Assembly (NCBI GenBank): GCA_036346225.1
Contig: JARFIW010000494.1
Coordinates: 1,054,001-1,118,000, forward strand
DNA: 64,000 nucleotides
Reading direction: 5' to 3'
Source: Platerodrilus igneus
Taxonomy: Eukaryota; Arthropoda; Insecta; Coleoptera; Lycidae
Made by a program: the position numbers and the translations under genes. Below, in pieces: positions 36,244 to 46,205 of the stretch; positions within the stretch are counted from its first letter, which is position 1; every line of letters starts with the position of its first letter. The notes under the pieces are model-generated. The model did no database searches, was not told the DNA's origin, and saw only the letters and a program-made list of their open reading frames with translations.

Positions 36244-36901
36244 TTACTTGCAGTGTTCTCGGTTTGTTTGGTGTACCGCTATAGTGCGTCTTGCAGCTGT
36301 CATTTGATTTGTTAGCGTTTGAAATTTTCTGCTAACTGGATCGTCTGATACGGCATGGGCGTAGGTTTCGTCGTTGACGTCCAACATTGTATCCGCTAAC
36401 GATGTTTGTTTGTCTAGCGTCTCGGAATCGATTGCAGTTAGAATGCGTTGCACGTGTAGCGGTAGTGTTTTTTTCCCACTCCATTGCGATGATTTCGAAG
36501 GTGGCGTCTGTGCCGGCCAGATGTCGCATCGTTGCTAATAGCTGTGATGGTTTTTGGTCGCAGAGCGGTATGCCGTCTAGTACCTTCCGTAGTTTTGCCT
36601 TTTTCGTGATCCCATATATGCAAAGTATATCTACTTTCAAATCAGTATATGGCTGCTTCCCTGGCTTTTCTGATAGTGTTGTGATTTTAGCTGATAATTG
36701 CTCTAACAAAGTAGCGGGTTAGTTTGCTACTAACAATCGATATCGTGTTTGTTCGGATTGTATACCGTGAGCTGCAAATGAAGCTTCCGTTCGTAGAAAC
36801 CATAGCTCCGGCGTTGCCCTCCAGAACTCCGTTAATCCAATTTGGCTTTTGACTGTTTCGACGGAGGTTGATACCTGCGCGTGCTGTTCGTTAGTTTCCA
36901 T
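36244..36901 (-). pseudogene. Gypsy-type gag relic
   Basis: The N-terminal frame (36719-36901) gives a start METNEQHAQ and then FWRATPELWFLRTEASF, the typical beginning of insect gypsy Gag with W and F contacts of the capsid N-domain, followed by YRLLVAN. After a stop or shift, frame 36332-36709 continues LLEQLSAKI-like sequence and LRKVLDGIPLCDQKPSQLL. Frame 36244-36453 ends the capsid with QRILTAIDSETLDKQTSLAD. At least two frame breaks are present and no CCHC zinc knuckle can be found. The Gag would form the particle that packages element RNA. It is clearly degraded. Confidence 0.8.
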
Positions 36902-37266
36902 GTTCGTCGGTTTATTAATGTAGTGACTGCTATTCTTGTGTCGGGTCTGTAGTTACCAATGTATAGTGATTGCGTGTATTTCTTAGTCGGGGTGATCGAT
37001 GTGTTGACAGAGTTTAAATGGTGCTTGCTAACCTTTGTCGTGATCTTTGAGGTAGTGACCGTGGTGACGTCGGTTATATGACCTACTTGGTCGTCATCAC
37101 CAATGTGCTGACGTGTTTTTTCCCGTCTGAGTTGGAATTATCCCTGCGGTGTGTTCTCTGTCTGGATCATCAATTTGTTGACCGTTGGGTTGTGCGCTTT
37201 GCTTCGTCGCGCCCGTCAATGTATTGATCGCGCGTCTTTTTTTTCTTTCTTTCGTATTCTTCACTC

Positions 37267-37993
37267 ATCTGGGTCACTAATTTAATGTGTAGTGACCGTC
37301 TGGTTGCGTGCTTTCTTGTCGGGGTTACCAATGCGTGTTCTTCGTCGGGGTCACCAATGTAATGTAGTGACTATCAAGTTGCGCATTCTTCTTCGTCGGG
37401 GTTATCAATGTAATGTAGTGACCGCCAAAGTGCGTGATGTTCTACGTCGGGGTCACCTATGTAATATCCGTTGGTCGCGTGCTCTACTTCGTCGGGGTCG
37501 CCAATGTAATGTAGTGACTGTCAAGCTGCGTGTTCTTCTTTGTCGGGGTCACCAATGTGTGTTCTTCGTCGGGGTCACTAATGTGTTTTCTTCGTCGGGG
37601 TCACCAATATAATGACCCGTTGGTTGCGTGCTCTACTTCGTAAGGGCCACAAATGTAATGTAGTGACCGTCAAGGTGCGCGTTCTTCGTCGGTGTCACCA
37701 ATGTAATGACCCGTTGGTTGCGTGCTCTACTTCGTCCGTGTCACCAATGTAATGTAGTGGCTGTCAAGGTGCGCATTCTTCTTCGTTGGAGTCACCAATG
37801 TATGTTCTTCGTCGGGATTATCAATGTGTTTTCTTAGTCGGGGTCACCAATGTACTAACCCGTTGGTTGCGTGCTCTACTTCGTTGGGGTCACCAATATA
37901 ATGTAGTGACCGTCAAAGTGCGCGTTCTTCTTCGTCGGGGTCACCAATCTAATAACCCGTTGGTTGCGTGCTCTACTTCGTCGGGGTCACCAA
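37267..37993 (-). repeat. Minisatellite of primer-binding-site/LTR-junction units
   Basis: On the plus strand GTCGGGGTCACCAATGTAAT or close variants begin near 37317, 37338, 37397, 37446, 37491, 37541, 37568, 37595, 37639, 37690, 37735, 37784, 37812, 37838, 37884, 37934 and 37980. The last is the real LTR junction: its minus strand reads CCATTACG then TTGGTGACCCCGACG. Spacers alternate between AGTGACCGTCAAGTTGCGC-type and ACCCGTTGGTTGCGTGC-type, giving units near 27, 46 and 50 bp. More degenerate units continue left to about 36985. Confidence 0.85.
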
Positions 37994-38575
37994 CGTAATG
38001 GACCTGTTCTAAGTCACCGGCGTGGCAGTGGCCACTAACTAGTACCTGGTAGGATGCTACAGTTGTCTAGCCATTGCTAGACCTACCTACTCCGTTGCGT
38101 GAGTCTAGGGCTACCAACGTGCTCTGTGACAGGAAAAAATAAGATAGGTTGAGGAGGGTATAAGAACGCCGACAGTGGGTACAGAAAACCTCTACCGGGA
38201 TTATGTGGCGTCAGCAATGGGCACGACGCCGGGCGATGCTGCATGCCGGCTATGGGTACGTCAGTGGTAATAGCTGGCTTTAGGCACAGCAAGAAAAGAT
38301 AGAGTAGACGTCAGCTATGAGCATTATGTCTGCGGGTTCGGAACACAGGATATGGGCACGGTGCGGTAGGTACTAACTATTCTACACTGGTTATGGGCAC
38401 AGTAGTAAGAGTCTATAACCTTTCAGAGCGAGTCGGCTAAGCAGACTGGCCTCTCTCGCAAAAGCGCGCTGATTTGTGTATTTATTAACCAAAAAGCGGT
38501 AAGACATCTAGTAGGCATACAATTAACTTATAACTACTTGAAACGTCACGTTAACGTCTGTAAATTGCCATTACA
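37994..38575 (-). repeat. 5' LTR of the gag-only element (582 bp)
   Basis: Starts CGTAATGGACC (T to C change at the first base compared with the other LTR) and ends GCCATTACA. It is colinear with 35394-36012. CGCT follows at 38576. Confidence 0.85.
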
Positions 38576-39333
38576 CGCTTCCTACAGCCAATTTTTTACA
38601 CTACTGCGTTATTTTTTCGTTATTTCTTGTACATATTTATGGTTTGAGCATCTTGCAAATATGCTTATATTTAGATAATAAGATGTTATACTTGATATTT
38701 TTAAATATTTAGGTTATACTGTATTATATTCAAATGGACGCTTTGTGTAAGTCACGTTGTAACGAACGATTACGTAAATGTATTTAGACGTTTGCAAATA
38801 TTCTTTTGGGACTGTATGTTTTCCTACAAGTCCGTAATACAGTACTTTGTTACTGAGGCTTCCAATTCTTTTCCTTCTAGGTCACCCATCCTACTCCACG
38901 ACGTTCTTGAACTAGCCCGAACTCTGAATTTTTTTTGAGTTCGATTCTACCATTCTGTCTGTGTTTTGTTGCGGTATTCGGTGTAGGCGATTTTCTACTA
39001 CTTACGTTGCTGCTTTCTTCCTTGCCTGCACGGAATACCGTAGGTTTAGTGAGTATTCATGCGGGTTACAAGTTATTTCGGACTTGAATTTAAACACAGA
39101 ACTTTTGAAAAATGTTAGACTTTTTAAAAATACGTTTCTCTTTAAGATGTAGGCGCAAACTATTAATAGTGCTGACTATCATAATAAAAAAATCTTGTTT
39201 CAAACGGCAAGGATTGAACAAAGGTCTAAATTTTCAGTGGTCATACATGGGGTTGGCAACTAGCAATGCAAATAGGTAATTTAAAACTTCAAAAAGATTT
39301 AAAAACGTATTAAAAAGTACAATAAAAACTTAC
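38576..39333. other. Non-coding stretch
   Basis: Begins with the target duplication CGCT. No supported ORF otherwise; if the two minus-strand exons are linked, this is the start of the giant intron. Confidence 0.5.
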
Positions 39334-39510
39334 AATTCTTTCTTTTAGATTGCGCTGCTCATGACTAGAGGCAGTACTAATTTTTTTCCTAGATTGGGAT
39401 ATTTCTTGTAAATGTTTGGTGACACCAACCAGCATGTCCACATCTTTGCCTTCAGTAGTTTCAACATCGACTTCTCCATATTCGCTCAAATCTTGCTGCT
39501 CTTCTTCCAT
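39334..39510 (-). CDS. Candidate first coding exon of a host gene
   Basis: Seen: ATG at 39510, 59 codons, then GTAAGTTTTT, a strong splice donor, in phase 0. The peptide is acidic at the start (MEEEQQDLSEYGEVDVE), then amphipathic with KHLQEISQSRKK, and ends NLKERI. It resembles no transposon protein. I do not recognise it on its own. Its phase and its polar, helical end suit the beginning of the exon at 4654-4876 (QNAKEARSARLQ), so it could encode the variable N-terminal extension of the same dynein-like gene. The alternative is an unrelated gene whose next exon I cannot see. Confidence 0.45.
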
Positions 39511-41235
39511 TTGTTTTTATTCAAATATTTTTAAAAGTTAAAACTTTTAATCTAAAATTAACGTTTTGAAGTATTTTTATGTAATAATCACTGTCAGCAC
39601 CATAGAAACAATGTCACGTAGACTTCGCCTACTGTAGATGTTTTCCGTGGAGAGGCAATTAATTACAAGTTATCTACTCTGAAACAATATTTACTACCTC
39701 GAAGTTTGCTTTTAAAACGCTGAAATAGGCAAAGTGGTTACAAATTTAATTAGCAAAAGCTCGAGTTGTGTGTATTGTAGTGTCGAAGATCTGAGACTAC
39801 TCGGGCTAGTAGAAGAGCTGATGCTAATGTAGTAGCAAGTTGTTATACTTGGGCTAGTGGAAGCGCCTAACGGAGTATGCAACCACCCATGCTAGTAAAT
39901 AACTGACCAGTAATCACGCATCATGCAAATAAATAGCATACACTTTTAAACACCCCTGTAACAACAACGGACTCGTCCGACACCCTCGAATTCATAATAG
40001 AACCGTACGGACGTACAATACAAACAAACCCAGAATATAAAAGGAGTCTAAACGCTAAGGCAAATTATTTCTTAATTGTTCTCTTTTTAAGATAACCACC
40101 CAACTTCTTGAAGAAAATTTAAGAATAGTGTAAGGCGAAAGTCACCAAGCTCCTCGTGCACTAAAGGTTTTCCTTCAGATTATCTCATAGTGAGCACCAA
40201 ATCTATTGAGATAAAATAAAGTGAATTCCCACAACGCTATGGACAGAAACCCGCCATACCTTGGACTGATCCACCTCCAAAGCCATCAGGACCACCTCCT
40301 AAAGCACGTGACGCAAATAAAGACGCCAGGATTGGGAACATTCCGCCATCAGTCCGCTTCAAGTGCCACGAACCATGGAAACCGTCGTGCGTCAGCCTCT
40401 CCGCACACTAGCCGCAACGTAGAAGCTACGGAAATTCAACTGCAATCACCGCCACGAGGTGCGGAATTGCACTTAGTGCAATTCGCGCCAGGGTTACTTA
40501 CAAACCAGGCCTTCGCTGTGTAGTCCTGCAACATTCAATTCTTCAACATAGAAACATGTTCCGCAACGTTACAAACTAAACTGTTTTCAGTTCTAGTGTT
40601 AAATATATTTGCAATTTAATTACACACACAAAAAAATTTGTAAATATTTTATTTAGTACATCATGACTTTATTGTAAAAAAAAGTTCATATTATAGCGTG
40701 GATTGCTCTGCCTCCGACCAGAATAGTTACACTGGAACGCAAACATAAGCATCTGTCTACAGAAGATAATCGGTGGGCACCTTGTGGCGTGACATCTTAA
40801 AATAGTGTTTTTTGACAGGTACAAGAAATTTGAATTTAAGAGTTATGTAGGTTACAATAGAAAATCTTGAGAATATTATTTGCAATTTGTGGTACGTTTT
40901 AGAATAATCAAGAGCAATTGGATAAGGTATAAACTGCATTTAAGAGTTTCTGAGTTCATTTCTGATTGAAACTTCAATTACAATATATTCTAATTTAAAG
41001 GTTTAAAAGATGTGATATGAATTATTTAGTGATTATATAAGTTAATAATTAGCGTTTCGATAGTTAATTGTAGTGCTTCAATAATCATTAAGAGGATACC
41101 ATCGTAGTTTAAGAGGCTAGCAATCGTACAGTTAACGATTAGCTAAAGTAAATTGTTGAGAAAGCTTTTAGTAAATGCCATTGTAACCACGAGTTGTTGA
41201 AATGGCTTGTATAATCAGTTTGAAAATAAATAACT
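39511..41235. other. Non-coding stretch with a possible LTR-like promoter
   Basis: AATATAAAAGGAGTC near 40036 followed by a probable leader, and upstream GGGCTAGT-containing repeats (39805, 39853), look like U3-R sequence of an old LTR element. Downstream, 40240-40510 is proline-rich in two frames (PPPKPSGPPPK) without a recognisable domain. If the exon at 39334-39510 is real, its promoter should lie at the left end of this stretch. Confidence 0.4.
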
Positions 41236-42490
41236 GTTGTTATTCCAAATAGAGTTGTCGTTACACTGGTGTCAAGTAGTGGGATTAGAAATTTTTGAAC
41301 GATTTCTATATGTATGCCTGTCCCTCGTAGCTAAAAAAAGGAATGGACAGCGAAATTTTTTGTTACAAGAACATGCAGAGAAACTAGACAAAATCCTGCA
41401 AGCTTGGCAGCGAAATTAGACGAAAGTAACACCAGTTTTACAGAAAAATTAGATCAAAACCCGGAAGTCGTTAACCAATTAAAAGAAGAATTTATAAGAG
41501 AAATGCTAAATCCACGGACGAATTTGAAGTGAAACTTTCGGAGATATCCGGCGGTTTGCAGAAATTGAAAATAAAGTTCTCAGATGATCTATTAGAAAGC
41601 TCGCAAGAACGAGAGGCAAGTTTTCAGAAAAATGGTTAGAAAACTCGCACACAATGAAAGAAGAAGTCCCGAGGATGGAAGAATAGATTAATTCTCTAAC
41701 AGTGCGAGCACCAGAGACTTCAGTGTCGGTGATACAACAGCACGCCCCAAAATTTAAAAATCTAGGAGAATGCGAATACACGTCAATGTTCAGAGTAAAA
41801 CCGCCCACATTTGAGAAAAGTCACCTTACCAGACATACTTCAAACAGTTCGAGGCCGCTGCGAGAGTGAACGACTGGATCGATAGTGAAAGAGCAACCGC
41901 GTTAATTGTTGCGTTAGGAGGTGAGGCCTTGAATATTCTGCAGATCATACTACACCAAGACCAAAGAAGCAACAGGGCCCTAACATTAAGACTGGAAATG
42001 AGGTACGGCAACTCTCATCTGTAGCAAGTGTGCCACGCTCAAGCGAAGAACCGTTACCAAAAGATTAACAAAAATTTGCAAGAGTTTGAAACAGATATTG
42101 CTCACTTGATGAGACTAACCTACCCAACAGCACTTGATAGCTTCCTAGATCAACTAACAGTACAGACCTTTGTTGGCAGGATAAGTGACGAAGAGATCCA
42201 GCAAGCACTACGACGGGCTTAACCAAGGAACGTAGATTATGTGCTAGCTAATACTTTGGAATTTGAAGCAGCATAGCAAGCTTCGCATCGTAGCAGTGTC
42301 GAAGTAAAATGCTCCGTGGAAGAGTACTTCGTGAACACCAACCAAAGAGGAACATACACAGATGCTCGAATTGTGACGAATTTGGGCATACACGGTCCAA
42401 ATGTAAACAGCCCAAGAGGGAAACAGAGAGGCCAAAAACCAAAGGGGGGTCGATGAAGGGACGAAAGTTGATCTGCACGGATTTTGCCTC
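41236..42490 (+). pseudogene. Gypsy element 1: gag relic with zinc knuckle
   Basis: Fragments in several frames form one Gag. 41330-41700 is a coiled-coil-like region (EKLDKILQAW, then HTMKEEVPRMEE). About 41760-42000 gives ECEYTSMFRVKPPTFE and other capsid pieces. 42028-42222 gives CHAQAKNRYQKINKNLQEFE and DSFLDQLTVQTFVG. 42309-42536 gives the CCHC knuckle CSNCDEFGHTRSKC. The layout is typical of insect Ty3/gypsy Gag. Many frameshifts and stops make it non-functional. The start of the element upstream of 41236 is not defined. Confidence 0.8.
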
Positions 42491-42530
42491 AAACATCATC
42501 TTCCGTAAACATTTTCAATTTAGTTTTAAT

Positions 42531-43045
42531 TTGTAAGAATTTCGCGCCAAGGATTTAAAAAGACGTGTGCGTATTTCCGTCACTTTAGACAGTGCATTTG
42601 CGCGAGATTGCGCCGACGCGGTGTGTGCCAAGAAGGGTGGTGGTGATTTCGGTCAGACGTGTCGAGACTGGTGATCGAGAGGCCAACAAATGTAGTTACC
42701 TTGGTGTCTTATCTTGTCTTTTTCTTGAGATGTAGGTTTCCTGCCTTCAACATAATTATCGTCCTTCATCCTATTCCTGTGTTCCGCTACAAAAAAAGAA
42801 GAAGACAAATTGAATTTGGATTCGACCAGAGCCGACGAATTACCCACGCCCTAAAAAGGATCAACGGAGTCCCGCTGTAGCCATCACGTAGTAGCGCTTC
42901 GAGAAGCCCTGCAATTTATGTAAATAGCGTTTTCGTTTTCTTTTTTATGTGATGGAGTAATTTTATATAATTGCGTGACGTAATATTTTATTTGCGCGTC
43001 ATATCGCAATTATTTAACATTGCTACCAACTGACTGTAGTGGCTC
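42531..43045 (+). repeat. Diverged solo LTR inside gypsy element 1
   Basis: Aligns, with gaps, to the two 692-bp LTRs at 45494 and 56889. Shared blocks include TTCGCGCCA, GTGCGTATTTCCGTCAC, GCGCCGACGCG, TTGAGATGTAGGTTTCC, TGTTCCGCTACA, GACGTAATA and GCTACCAACTG. It lies between the zinc knuckle and the protease of the gypsy element, where no LTR belongs, so it is an older insertion of the same LTR family. Confidence 0.65.
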
Positions 43046-43057
43046 GCGTACCGCACC

Positions 43058-43460
43058 GGCGGGGGTATAATAGAGGACAGCATTTACATATATGGACAGT
43101 TTAACGGCAAGACTGTAAAGCTCTTGGATGATACCGAAGCCACTAGGACAATGGCTAATCCGGATGTAGTACGCAACATTGGAGTGTCATCCGCGACGGT
43201 GTGTCTTCGAACCATGACTGGTGAGGAAATTCAAACACACGGACTGCTAGATGTAAAAATCGGAGTTAAGAGCAAGAAATTTAACCATCAAGTAGTAATA
43301 GCAAATATCGCTGAAGAAGTTATCTTGGGAATGGCTATCTTGAAGAGGTATGAATTCCATGTCGATATGAAAGAGAATGTCTTGAGAGTAGGAAATGAAG
43401 AAGTGACGTTTTGCGAAGCAGACGACGTGTCTGTACGAGTTTGTTTGACGGACTAAGTTA
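43058..43460 (+). pseudogene. Gypsy element 1: aspartic protease
   Basis: The frame from about 43061 reads GIIEDSIYIYGQFNGKTVKL and then LDDTEATRTM. Gypsy proteases have a DTGA-type active site here; the glycine is replaced by glutamate, which should abolish activity. The later ILGMAILKRYEFHVD block matches the conserved C-terminal half (LG-x-D/A-x-L). Confidence 0.75.
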
Positions 43461-43779
43461 TCCCACCGGGAAGACAGAGAGTGTGGTGATGAGATGCTTG
43501 AATGGTGCTTTCCGGGAAGGCTTTGTGCTCACTATTGGATCGATTAGTGCTTGTATGGAAGGTTCTGGCCAAATTGAAGGATGGTATACCTTTTAAGATT
43601 TTAAACATCAATGACTATGAAAAAGAATGCAATAGTTGGCGGTGTTCTTCGGTCGTTCATGGGGCGGGGTGTACCGGTGTTGAGAAAGAACCAATCATCA
43701 ACGGGTGTTCTGCAAATTTATTGAACCAGTTAAAGAAATCGTTGACGGAAGCAGTTGACGGCAGTCGATTAAGAAAGCC

Positions 43780-45490
43780 GTAGCAGTTAAACATAGAATC
43801 GATTCAGGAAAAGCTCTGTCAATAAGACATCATCCGTGGAAACTCCTATTGGCCAAACGTCAGGCGGCCGAGAAAATGTTTAAAGATATGGAGGGATAAG
43901 GAATGATTGAGCACCCTGATAGTCCTTGTACATACCGTTGTGCTTGTTAAGAAGAAGGTTGGGTTGACAAAATTTTGTGTGAACTACAGACGATTGAATG
44001 ATATGACCAAAAAGGATAGCTACCCACTTCCAGGGATTGATGACAGTCTAGATACACTTTAAGGGTCACAATGGTTATCAACCTTGGATTTGAAGAGTGG
44101 TTACTGGCAAGTAAATATGGAATCCAAAGATTTGGAAAACACTGTTTCCATTATTGATATTGGCGTATGGCTGTTTACAGTCATGCCATTTGGGCTCTGC
44201 AACGCTCCTGCCACCTTCGAAAGTTAATGGACAATATTTTGTGTAGGCTATCAAGGAAAACGTGTCTTGTATATTTGGATGGCGTGATCATGATTAAGAA
44301 GTTGTTTGGGGAACACAGGAAATTTACAAGGAGTGTTTCAAAAACTCAGGGAAGTCAATCTGAAGCTGAGTTCAAAAACGTGTCACCTACTAGGCGAAGA
44401 GGTGAAATACGTAGTACACGCAGTTTCCCGCAACGGAGTCGGACCAGACCCGGAAAATGTTAAGGCGGTATAAGAGTGGCAGATGCCAAAAAACTTACTA
44501 TAGAAGATTCGTTTCCGAGTTTGTGAATATTGCCAAGCTGTAGACCAAGCTGACCGAAGATGGGCGTGATATCGTTTGGGATGAAGATTGTCAGAATGCA
44601 TTCCAACATCTAAGGCATTTATTAACAACAGCTCCGATCTTCAGTTATCCTCGGTCGGAGGGCAAATTCAACTTGGGTACAGTTGTAAACAATGTCGCTA
44701 TCGTAAGTACACTTACTATCCCAGATGCAACACGAGCAAGACAGAGTTATTGATTACTTTAACAAGGTTGTCTCAAAACCGGAACGGAATTATTGCGATA
44801 CAAGAGGGGAACTATTGGCTGTGGTGAAATCAGTGGAACACCTTTATAAGTACCTCTACGGGAGAAAATTTCACTTAGAACTGACCACGCCGGCCTTAAA
44901 AGGCTGTTATAGTTTAGAAACTCCGACGGGCAAGTCGCCAGATGGGTAGAAAGACTGCAGGAATAAGACTTCGATACGTAACATCATGCTTGTACAAGTC
45001 ATCGTAATGCGGATGCGATTTCAATACGGTCTTATCACGAAGATTGTAGTCATTACTAACGATTATAAACAAAATATGATTGGCAACTTACACAGATTCG
45101 AACAGAACAGGAGAATGCCAAAGATCTAGGTCATTTTGGGTTGAAAAGCCAGAGGAGAACATCCATACTGGCAGGTCATTAGCCCGTTGAGTGATACCCT
45201 GAAGTCGCACTGGATACAATGGGATTTCTTGAAAGTAGCGAATGGGATCTTGGTGCGATACTTAAAGAATGAAGATAGATTTGTAACTATGCTTCAGATT
45301 GTGCTACCTAAAAGCCGAGAGTCGGAGGTTTGAGGAGTTCTACATATTGGGACTTCAGGAAGACACTTCGGCATCACGAAGAGTCCGGAGAAAGTCCGAC
45401 CGAGATTTTACTGGGTAGGCTGCAATGACGATTAAAAGAGTAGAGCCGCAAGTGTCAGCTATGCTGACCCCCTGCATTTGATTTTCCAAT
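43780..45490 (+). pseudogene. Gypsy element 1: RT-RNase H and start of integrase
   Basis: Strongly frameshifted. Recognisable in order: HHPWKLLLAKRQAAEKM, the fingers; LDLKSGYWQVNME-like sequence at about 44090; FTVMPFGLCNAPATFE-like sequence at 44175-44225; TCLVYLDGVIM, where the YLDD box has become YLDG; HLLTTAPIFSY-like RNase H start at 44620; YGRKFHLELT and then HHACTS-like sequence near 44990. GRFYWVGCNDD at about 45400 is the N-terminal zinc-binding part of integrase. The reading stops where the 692-bp LTR is inserted. The rest of the integrase is found again at 57853. Confidence 0.8.
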
Positions 45491-45493
45491 GCT
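45489..45493 (+). repeat. Target-site duplication of the 12-kb LTR element (left)
   Basis: ATGCT, repeated at 57581-57585 after the right LTR. Confidence 0.75.
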
Positions 45494-46185
45494 TGTTACG
45501 TGCCAAATTGGCACTAAACATTCTTTAGTTTAGTCTTGCTGTGCGTGAGTTCGCGCCATAAATTTCAAAGACTCGGTGCGAGTATTTCAATCACGTCAGA
45601 AGTGGGTTGGACGAATTTCGCGCCGACGTGAGTGGCGGGAGAAAAGTGGGGAAGTTCTTCCGGGGGACTCTGTAACGTGGCTGTTTTGCCTGGGACTTCG
45701 AGAAGAGTTCTCGTGCTTGGTATCGTATCTTTATTTTTATTATGTAGATTTCCCTTGCTTATCTTTGTTTGTTTTTACCTGATAAACCTATTCCTTATCG
45801 TTCCGCTACATATAGGAGTTTTGATACGACCTTGGAGCAGCCCACGACCCCGGGAATGAATTGGAGTCCATAATCGCCGTAGCTGGTCGGAGCGCTTTGG
45901 AAGGACGCTGGGCGTACCCTCCGGTAAATATCTTAAAGGGAGCCATCAGCAGCTCTGATGGACGTGCTGATGTCATCTTTATTCAACCTGTAGGAAGCTG
46001 TACCTATTTATGTAAGTACCTTATTTGTTTATACTGCATTTCGAACATTTATTTATTGCGTAATTGCGCATTTAATTCTGCATGTTGTGTGACGTCATTG
46101 ACAGATGGGTACGCTAAAATCTGTATAAAGATTAGCGCTACCAACTGCCATTGTGTCTCGTATATCGAGTTCACGGGGAGATAAT
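45494..46185 (+). repeat. 5' LTR (692 bp)
   Basis: Begins TGTTACGTGCCAAATTGG and ends GGGGAGATAAT. It matches the LTR at 56889 base for base in length, with about 97 percent identity by manual count. The T-rich part with GTAAGTACC (about 46012) would serve as a donor-like site. ORFs through it (45576, 45632, 45861) are mirrored in the other LTR and are not genes. Confidence 0.85.
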
Positions 46186-46187
46186 AA

Positions 46188-46205
46188 TGGCGCCTTCAAC
46201 GTGTT
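46188..46205 (+). promoter_or_regulatory. Primer-binding site
   Basis: TGGCGCCTTCAACGTGTT, close to TGGCGCCCAACGTGG that pairs with the 3' end of lysine tRNA, two bases after the LTR. Confidence 0.65.

Larger units (their letters stand above)
35394..38575 (-). mobile_element. Gag-only Ty3/gypsy-like LTR retrotransposon
   Basis: Two direct repeats (35394-36012, 37994-38575) with TGTAATGG...CCATTACA ends are flanked by CGCT on both sides. A purine tract on the minus strand (AGGAGGAGGGAGTAT, plus-strand 36013-36030) adjoins the left LTR and a primer-binding-like TGGTGACCCCGACGAAG adjoins the right one, so transcription runs on the minus strand from the right LTR. The interior holds only a 1.1 kb repetitive leader and a gag relic, with 230 bp left before the 3' LTR: no protease, RT or integrase. 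It must have moved using enzymes from a relative. Confidence 0.85.

Noticed and set aside
37267..37993. CRISPR-like array (regular short repeats with spacers)
   Set aside because: Eukaryotic context, spacers are themselves repeated, and the repeat equals an LTR/PBS junction.
37292..37998. Arg/Val-rich ORFs (RRGHQCNVVT repeats)
   Set aside because: Translations of the PBS-derived minisatellite on the non-transcribed strand of the LTR element.
45576..46184. ORFs of 68-107 codons that recur at 56931-57579 with near-identical protein
   Set aside because: They lie entirely in the two LTRs; the identity comes from the LTR duplication, not from gene conservation.
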